This document shows, piece by piece, positions 50,005 to 54,824 of a DNA stretch of 54,824 nucleotides. The notes under the pieces are model-generated. The model did not search any database, was not told the origin of the DNA, and worked only from the letters and a program-made list of their open reading frames with translations. Numbering within the stretch: the stretch's first letter is position 1; every line of letters starts with the position of its first letter. The stretch lies in contig NZ_VOSK01000017.1 in the NCBI RefSeq assembly GCF_009296175.1, positions 1-54,824 of the forward strand, read 5' to 3'. This DNA is from Microvirga tunisiensis (GTDB taxonomy: Bacteria; Pseudomonadota; Alphaproteobacteria; Rhizobiales; Beijerinckiaceae). Made by a program: the position numbers and the translations under genes.

Positions 50005-50319
50005 GTGACTGACGAGATTGTCTTCGAGGAGCGCACCGTGCAGACAAGCCTGCCGCGGACATTCCGTCCGGATCCCGCGGCACAGCCCTACCGGGCCGAT
50101 CCCGCCTCCACGCACCGCGTGAAGTTCGACGCCCGCGTCGACTTCACCAATGGCGGCTATGTGGAGGCCAAGGATTTCCTCCTCGAGATCGCGGGCGACA
50201 ACGTCAGCCCCGAACGCCTGGCCGAGATGATCGTCTCAGCCATGAACCTGCTGCGCGCGGGCCCCGTGACCATCACGGCCATGCGCATCGTCAGGCGCGG
50301 CGAGCATCAGGACGGGTGA
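50005..50319 (+). CDS. Protein of unknown function starting at the edge of a repeat
   Basis: The 104-residue product from GTG 50005 (MTDEIVFEERTVQ) is soluble, with VKFDARVDFTNGGYVEAKDFLLEIAGD, SPERLAEMIVSAMNLLRAG and VTITAMRIVRRGE. No family is recognised. An ATG at 49996 is in frame but lies inside the repeat palindrome, so the GTG seems the older start. The gene is between aspartate aminotransferase and the RTX region. Confidence 0.65.
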   Translation: MTDEIVFEERTVQTSLPRTFRPDPAAQPYRADPASTHRVKFDARVDFTNGGYVEAKDFLLEIAGDNVSPERLAEMIVSAMNLLRAGPVTITAMRIVRRGEHQDG

Positions 50320-50396
50320 GGGGCCTTCTCTCGGACCGGGAGAGGAAGGCCCGCGATCCCTTGCTCGTGAAGGACCGACCGTCAGTTCAACTCCAC

Positions 50397-50490
50397 CGTC
50401 ATCACCGAGCTCGTGCCGGTGATCTCGATGAGGAAAAGCGCCGCGCTTCCCATGATCGGGATGGCCGGCACGAGGCCGGCCATGACGGGG
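50397..50490. repeat. Paired-palindrome intergenic repeat, copy at 50.4 kb
   Basis: CGTCATCACCGAGC... GAAAAGCGCCGCGCTTCC ...GGCCGGCACGAGGCCGGCCATGACG: two hairpins around a CGCGCTT centre. Same family as at 44.3 and 47.4 kb. Confidence 0.82.
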
Positions 50491-50529
50491 AGGGTGTGAG
50501 CTGGGGCGGGCTCGTTCCCGGCCAGTCTC

Positions 50530-51567
50530 CTACAGCACGAACCAGCCCTTCTGAAGGTCGAGCGCGCCCTTGATCTTGATCACGGCCTCGGCCGCCTTGT
50601 CGCTGTCGGTGTTGAGGGAGACGTAAGTCACGCTCTTCGTCTTCTCGATGCGCACCTCGCCCGCTTTGCTGAAGGCCTTGGTGCCGATGAAGCTGAAGTT
50701 CTGGTCGCCCCGCTTCCTCGTATTAGCGTCGATTGCCCTCAGGTCGATCCTGTCGCCCTGCCGGTGCGAGAAGTCGAGGATATAATCTGCCCGGCTCTTG
50801 GACGCGCTCGTGTCCCGATCGTCGAAGACGAACACGTCCCGTCCCGCGCCGCCGGTGAGGCTGTCCTGGCCGAGCCCACCTGTCAGCCGGTCGTTGCCGG
50901 CGGCGCCGGAGAGTTTGTTGACGCCCGCATTGCCGGTGAGAACGTTGGCGAGGTTGTTGCCGGTGAGCGCCAAGCGAACAGTGCCGTCTGCGGCTGTGAG
51001 ATTCTCCACCTGAGCGAGCGCGGCGAGGGAGAAGCTGCCACTCGTAAGAACAGTGTCGGTGCCGCCGCCGACAGTCTCGACGATCATGTCCGCTCCGTCG
51101 GTCACGTAGGTGTCGTCGCCGCTGCCGCCGTTCATCACGTCCGCACCGGCTCCGCCATCGAGTCGGTTCGCGCCGGCGTTGCCGCTAAGCATATTGGCGA
51201 GAGCATTACCCGTGAGCATCACGCCAGCGCTGCCGTCTGCAGCCGTGAGGTTCTCCACCTCAGTCAACGCGGCCAGCGAGAAGCTGAGGCCGGTCACGAC
51301 AGTGTCGATGCCACCGCCGGCCGCCTCGACGATCGTGTCCGATCCATCCGTGACATAGGTGTCGTCGCCGACACCACCGTTCATGACGTCTGCACCGAAT
51401 CCACCGTCGAGCCGGTCGTTGCCGGCGTTGCCGTTGAGGATGTTGCGAAACGCGTCGCCGGTGAGGACGTCGTTGCCCGCGCTGCCAGACAGCGTGTCGG
51501 CGAGCGCCGTGTTGCGCACCATGGTGCCGCTGGCGAGATCGAGAGTATGCGCCACGTTCCAGGTCAA
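50530..51567 (-). CDS. RTX calcium-binding C-terminal half of a frameshifted secreted protein
   Basis: This 345-residue frame carries hemolysin-type nonapeptide repeats (GSAGNDVLTGD, GNAGNDRLDGG, GGVGDDTYVTDG and similar, repeated two to three times) that form a calcium-bound beta-roll, followed by a serralysin-type end (GGAGRDVFVFDDRDTSA, ADYILDFSHRQGDRIDL) and a hydrophobic C-terminus, typical of type I secretion substrates. It should follow the PD40 half at 51579-53024 in one protein, but a 1-base loss near 51656-51668 puts it in the -1 frame. The apparent TTG start at 51567 is not a real start. Confidence 0.82.
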   Translation of the reverse strand: MTWNVAHTLDLASGTMVRNTALADTLSGSAGNDVLTGDAFRNILNGNAGNDRLDGGFGADVMNGGVGDDTYVTDGSDTIVEAAGGGIDTVVTGLSFSLAALTEVENLTAADGSAGVMLTGNALANMLSGNAGANRLDGGAGADVMNGGSGDDTYVTDGADMIVETVGGGTDTVLTSGSFSLAALAQVENLTAADGTVRLALTGNNLANVLTGNAGVNKLSGAAGNDRLTGGLGQDSLTGGAGRDVFVFDDRDTSASKSRADYILDFSHRQGDRIDLRAIDANTRKRGDQNFSFIGTKAFSKAGEVRIEKTKSVTYVSLNTDSDKAAEAVIKIKGALDLQKGWFVL

Positions 51568-51578
51568 CGCGCCTTCGA

Positions 51579-53024
51579 TCAGGGTGACGACGGCATCCTT
51601 GGCCCCGGTGCTGGCATAGGCGTGGTGCAGGCTGACCTTGCCGGCGACGGGTGTCTCCGTGTGGTGCTGGTGCCGTCGCCCCAGGCGATGTTGACGCTCG
51701 AGGCGCTGCCGACGCCGAGCGTCGTCTCGATGAAACGGCCCTCGAGGATGGCGGCCGCGTTGGCCTTGTAGAACAGGTTGACGAGGAAGAGGTCGGTTCG
51801 GTTGTTGCCGTCGCCGGCGACCAGGTTGGTGGCGTCGCTTTCGAACACGACAGAGCGCCCATCCGGGCTGAACAGAGGCGTATAGCTATCGAAGTCTGTC
51901 TGGGCTCCGTTGGCCGCGGTGGAGAGGCGGGTGATCGCGCCGGTGTTCAGGTCCTTGAGGAAAACGTCGGAGACGCCGTTGGTGTCGCCGGCGACCAGGT
52001 TGGAGGCCTCGCTCGTGAACACCACGAAGCGTCCGTCTGCGCTGAACCGAGCGTCATAGCTGCGGCCATTCGCCTGCGTTCCGTCTGCGGCGGTGGAAAG
52101 GCGAGTGACGGACCCGGTGTTCAGGTCCTTGAGAAAGATGTCACTCGCATCGTTGGTGTCGCCGGCAACCAGATTGGTGGCGACGCTGGTGAACGTCACG
52201 AAGTGTCCATCCGCGCTGAACCGAGCGTCAGAGCTGCGCCCATTTCCCTGTGTTCCGTCCGCGGTGTTTGTAACAAGTGTGACGGCACCCGTGTCTAGGT
52301 CTTTCAAGAAGATGTCGATTTGATTGTTGGCGTCCCCAGTAACCAAGTTATTGGCGCTGCTTTCGAACACTACAGAGTGCCCGTCCGGGCTGAACCGAGC
52401 GTGGGAGCTGAGGCCGTTTGCCCGGGTTCCATCTGCGGCGTTTGTGACAACAGTGACGGCCCCCGTGATTAGATCTTTCAGGAAGATGTCGGAGAAAAGA
52501 ATGCTGCTGCTGCCCAGGTTGGTAGCGACGCTGCTGAACACCATGAGGTGTCCGTCCTGGCTGAGCTGAGCATTAGAGCTGTTGCCGTTTGTCTGTGTTC
52601 CGTTCGCCGTAGTGGAGAGAAGGGTGACGGCTCCGGTGGTCAGATCCTTGAGGAAGATGTCGTCGAAATTGTTGGTGTCGCCGGCAACCAGATTGGTGGC
52701 GGCGCTGGTGAACACCACGAAGCGCCCGTCGGAGCTGAAATGAGCTGTCGAGTTGCCGCCGTTGGCCTGTGCTCCGCCTGCCGTGGTGGAGAGGCGGCTG
52801 ATCGCGCCTGTGCTCAAGTCCTTCAGAAAGACGTCGGTTGCATTGTTGGTGTCGCCGGCGACCAGGTTGTTGGCATCGCTTTCGAACACCACAAAGCGCC
52901 CGTCCGGGCTGAACTGGGCTTCATTGCTGTCGCCCAGCCCCTCCGTGCCATCGGCCGCGGTCGAGATTCGGGTCTGGATATCGTCGCTCGTCGGGCGAGA
53001 GACGGACAGCACGGACAGAAACAT
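51579..53024 (-). CDS. PD40 propeller N-terminal half of the frameshifted RTX protein
   Basis: The 481-residue frame has about eight near-identical repeats of about 50 residues: FSPDGRFVVFESDANNLVAGD, DVFLKDLSTGAISRLST-type blocks, giving a TolB-like beta-propeller. After these, NIAWGDGTSTT begins a PKD-like domain whose remainder (GKVSLHHAYASTGAKDAVVTL) is read only in the next frame, so the last 30 residues shown in this frame are spurious. No signal peptide, consistent with type I secretion. A coding-strand start near 53024 gives MFLSVLSVSRP. Confidence 0.82.
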   Translation of the reverse strand: MFLSVLSVSRPTSDDIQTRISTAADGTEGLGDSNEAQFSPDGRFVVFESDANNLVAGDTNNATDVFLKDLSTGAISRLSTTAGGAQANGGNSTAHFSSDGRFVVFTSAATNLVAGDTNNFDDIFLKDLTTGAVTLLSTTANGTQTNGNSSNAQLSQDGHLMVFSSVATNLGSSSILFSDIFLKDLITGAVTVVTNAADGTRANGLSSHARFSPDGHSVVFESSANNLVTGDANNQIDIFLKDLDTGAVTLVTNTADGTQGNGRSSDARFSADGHFVTFTSVATNLVAGDTNDASDIFLKDLNTGSVTRLSTAADGTQANGRSYDARFSADGRFVVFTSEASNLVAGDTNGVSDVFLKDLNTGAITRLSTAANGAQTDFDSYTPLFSPDGRSVVFESDATNLVAGDGNNRTDLFLVNLFYKANAAAILEGRFIETTLGVGSASSVNIAWGDGTSTTRRHPSPARSACTTPMPAPGPRMPSSP

Positions 53025-53292
53025 GGTCGGCCTTTAATCGATAAAAAACGCAGCCCCCCAGCCGCGCGAATAGCATTGCTTAAACAAGCAAATCTTCCCT
53101 TGGGCTACTCTCTGAATGGAGGGTTCGGGCTGCGCGAGTGCATCGCGTGCCGCCGCACATCAGCGGCCGGCTCATCCATCTCTCACCCGAGCAACCCGGC
53201 GCATCGAAGCATTGCGCCGGCTTCTCTCTGTGGAGGAGCAGGATGGAAGCGTCGGCGAGAGCCCGTGAAGGAGCCCCGCGCACCCACGACGT

Positions 53293-53380
53293 CGTCACCG
53301 GCCTGTGCCCGTGATCCCGATCCGAGAAGCGTAGCGCCTTTCCGATCGGGATTGCCGGAACAGGCCCGGCCATGACGGGG
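53293..53380. repeat. Paired-palindrome intergenic repeat, copy at 53.3 kb
   Basis: CGTCACCGGCC... GAGAAGCGTAGCGCCTT ...CAGGCCCGGCCATGACG. Degenerate but same layout as the other copies. Confidence 0.75.
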
Positions 53381-53432
53381 AGAGGCAGAGCCAGTGATCC
53401 TGAACGATTGAAGCGACGCGCCCTACCTTCGA

Positions 53433-53528
53433 CGTCATCACCGGGCTTGTCCCGGTGATCCCGGTGAAGAAAAGCGCAGGGCTCCAACCCATCGGGATGG
53501 TCGGCCCTATGCCGGGCATGACGGGGAG
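53433..53528. repeat. Paired-palindrome intergenic repeat, second copy at 53.4 kb
   Basis: CGTCATCACCGGGC... GAAAAGCGCAGGGCTCC ...GCCGGGCATGACGGGGAG, adjacent to the previous copy in direct orientation. Confidence 0.78.
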
Positions 53529-53616
53529 GGGTGACGAAGGCGGGTGCGGGACAGACCCGGGTGGCGGTCGGGCCCAGGAATGCCGCTTCCCTGATTCAGG
53601 ATCTCCAGCCCCGCAG

Positions 53617-53641
53617 GGAACGCGGCCGCCGTTGCGCCGTT
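53617..53641 (+). promoter_or_regulatory. Sigma-EcfG promoter of the DUF992 gene
   Basis: GGAAC at 53617-53621, a 16-bp spacer and CGTT at 53638-53641, an exact consensus match, 35 bp before the ATG at 53676. Confidence 0.75.
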
Positions 53642-53675
53642 AATCGCTAAGCTTGGTCAAGCTTAGGAGATCACC

Positions 53676-54149
53676 ATGCGTCGTGTCGCGCTCCCCGTTG
53701 CCGCTCTCGCCTGTCTCACCGCTCTTGGTGCCACGGAGGCCCAGGCGCAGAACCGCGGACGGGTCGGCGTCCTGTCCTGCAGCGTGTCGGGCGGGATCGG
53801 TCTCATCGTCACGTCGCAGAGGACCACCCTGTGCACGTTCAACCCCCGGCGCGGCCCGAACGAGCGCTATGTGGGCTCGATCCGCCGGTTCGGGCTCGAT
53901 ATCGGGGCGACGCGGGGCGGCATCCTCACATGGGCCGTGTACTCCAGGGGCAGCGTGGCGCCGGGCTCTCTCGCGGGCAGCTATGTGGGCGGTGCCGCCG
54001 AGGCGACGGCCGGCGCCGGCGTCGGAGCCAATGTCCTGGTCGGCGGCTCGAACCGGAGCATCTCGCTCCAGCCCGTCTCCGTGAGCGGCCAGACCGGCTT
54101 CAACTTCGCCCTCGGGGTCGCCGATTTCGAGCTGCGCCGGGCGCGGTAG
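53676..54149 (+). CDS. DUF992 domain-containing secreted protein
   Basis: The 157-residue protein has a signal peptide (LPVAALACLTALGATEAQA) and the DUF992 core: VGVLSCSVSGGIGLIVTSQRTTLCTF with two cysteines, ERYVGSIRRFGLDIG, TWAVYSRGSVAPGSLAGSY and a C-terminal VADFELRRAR. Function unknown. AGGAG precedes the ATG. An exact sigma-EcfG promoter lies upstream, so stress induction is likely. Confidence 0.9.
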   Translation: MRRVALPVAALACLTALGATEAQAQNRGRVGVLSCSVSGGIGLIVTSQRTTLCTFNPRRGPNERYVGSIRRFGLDIGATRGGILTWAVYSRGSVAPGSLAGSYVGGAAEATAGAGVGANVLVGGSNRSISLQPVSVSGQTGFNFALGVADFELRRAR

Positions 54150-54168
54150 GGCCAGCGGGTTTCACCCC

Positions 54169-54290
54169 CGTCATCACCGGACGGAGTCACGTACGCCGTG
54201 TCATCGCCGGCCTTGTGCCGGCCATCCCGATTTTGTGAAGCGCTGCGCTTCTCTTCACCGGGATCACCGGCACGAGGCCGGTGATGACGT
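54169..54290. repeat. Compound paired-palindrome repeat, copy at 54.2 kb
   Basis: CGTCATCACCGG begins a truncated first half, followed at 54199 by a complete unit GTCATCGCCGGCCTTG, centre GAAGCGCTGCGCTTC, and ending GGCCGGTGATGACG. It appears to be one copy inserted into another. Confidence 0.72.
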
Positions 54291-54426
54291 CGAGTGTATC
54301 CTGCGCGGTTGTGCAGCACAGCCGGGCGCAAGCTCGGCCGCTTCTGCTAATGGGATGGTCCGGCCGTGCTTCTGCCCCGCTTGTTCGTAAGCTGTGGGGC
54401 TTCGAGCCACGCAAGGAGCACGTCTC

Positions 54427-54709
54427 ATGTCACGGTCTTCTTTCTCTGCCGCCATTGCCACCCTGGGTATCGATCTCGGCAAGAACAGCTTCCACCTTGT
54501 CGGCCAGGATCAGCGCGGCGCCATCGTGCTGCGCCTCAAGCTCTCCCGGCCCCAGCTCACCCAACGCTTGGCCAACATTCCACCCTGCCTGATCGGCATG
54601 GAGGCTCGGCATGGAGGCCTGCGCCGGGGCCCACCACATCGGCCGGCAACTGCAAGCGCTCGGCCATGACGTGCGCCTCATCCCGGCCCAGTACGTGAAG
54701 ATGCCATGA
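54427..54709 (+). pseudogene. IS110-family transposase fragment disrupted by a 13-bp duplication
   Basis: The N-terminal DEDD domain is seen: ATLGIDLGKNSFHLVGQD with the first Asp, RGAIVLRLKLSRPQL, PCLIGMEA. Then a 13-bp tandem duplication (54594-54606 and 54607-54619, 12 of 13 identical) shifts the frame; reading the next frame recovers AGAHHIGRQLQALGHDVRLIPAQYVK to a TGA at 54707. The C-terminal Ser-containing half is absent, so the element is dead or truncated. Confidence 0.8.
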
Positions 54710-54779
54710 GGAGGTGAGCGGCGCCCAGCTCTCTGCGAGAGTAAGGACGCCAACTCTTTCTTCCTGGAGGCGATAGGCC

Positions 54780-54824
54780 ATGCAAGCGACCAACCCCACG
54801 TCCACTACCTGGAGCCCTTCCTCG
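54780..54824 (+). CDS. Possible 5' end of another gene at the window edge
   Basis: An ATG at 54780 follows GGAGG at 8 bp spacing and opens a frame of 15 residues (MQATNPTSTTWSPSS) to the window end. It may be the start of a transposase or other gene. The evidence is only the ribosome binding site and open frame. Confidence 0.25.
   Translation, partial: MQATNPTSTTWSPSS

Larger units (their letters stand above)
53025..53675. other. Gene-free stretch with two repeat copies and a stress promoter
   Basis: No ORF in this 651-bp gap is supported. It holds paired-palindrome copies at 53293-53380 and 53433-53528, and an exact sigma-EcfG promoter at 53617-53641. The region around 53040-53120 is A/T-richer and likely holds the RTX gene promoter. 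Confidence 0.55.

Noticed and set aside
50997..52298. Plus-strand ORFs opposite the propeller/RTX gene
   Set aside because: They mirror the repeats on the minus strand and have no independent signals.
53040..53487. Short ORFs in the gap after the RTX gene
   Set aside because: They run through the palindromic repeats and lack ribosome binding sites.

Overview
The window reads as chromosomal DNA of a high-GC alphaproteobacterium of the order Hyphomicrobiales, probably Methylobacteriaceae (a Microvirga-like genome is my best guess). The reasons are the nepR-ecfG general stress response locus, a very long UvrB, the order uvrC-pgsA-moaD-moaE, and small families typical of this group (DUF3309, DUF3072, DUF3775, DUF992, UbiK, extensin-like lipoproteins). 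The genus is inferred; the order is well supported. I saw no rRNA, tRNA or CRISPR array.

Layout. 1-4.0 kb: the tail of an IS5-type transposase, then uvrC, pgsA, moaD, moaE and a small secreted protein. 4.05-5.18 kb: an intact IS630 element with inverted repeats and TA duplication. 5.2-9.5 kb: a 33-residue membrane ORF, an extensin-like lipoprotein, a secreted protein translationally coupled to RNase T2, rlmJ and a GST. 9.5-17.1 kb: an outer membrane beta-barrel, an SDR reductase, the convergent lgt-midA-pgeF cluster, ubiK, YbjN, proC, a TetR regulator and a CsaA-like tRNA-binding protein. 17.2-22.3 kb: a marR / response regulator / histidine kinase cluster divergent from ilvE with a MarR-type dyad between them, then a Y-family DNA polymerase with an SOS box. 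22.4-31.1 kb: stress-flavoured small genes, cspA, infA and the nepR-ecfG locus. 31.4-35.7 kb: a cold-shock gene split by a MITE-like insertion, a Crp/Fnr regulator with a small partner, a 22-bp-period motif array, a paralog of the partner, an ArsR/SRPBCC pair and a DUF4242-cyclase fusion. 36-50.3 kb: uvrB, DUF808, a phytase-like secreted protein with a Pho-type box, small acidic proteins, a C13-type protease, DUF486 and YnfA membrane proteins, a PQQ sugar dehydrogenase, VOC, a Bug-type binding protein and aspartate aminotransferase. 50.5-54.8 kb: a frameshifted propeller/RTX secreted protein, DUF992 and a broken IS110 transposase.

The most coherent signal is regulatory. Nine promoter-like sites of the sigma-EcfG type (GGAAC, 16-17 bp, then CGTT or a one-base variant) lie in the correct orientation upstream of genes: nepR-ecfG, BON, PfpI-like, a 73-residue protein, DUF3072, DUF3309, a nucleotidyltransferase/phosphoesterase pair, a 63-residue ORF and DUF992. 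The window therefore seems to hold a dense part of the general stress regulon together with its sigma/anti-sigma switch. The least explained structure is the array of four AAC-N-TA-N-(G/A)TT motifs spaced exactly 22 bp apart at 33053-33128, between a Crp/Fnr operon and a paralog of that operon's small protein.

Several genes are decaying: the MITE-split cold-shock gene, a duplicated-motif ORF with an in-frame amber codon, the frameshifted RTX gene and the IS110 fragment. Intergenic gaps carry two families of palindromic repeats.
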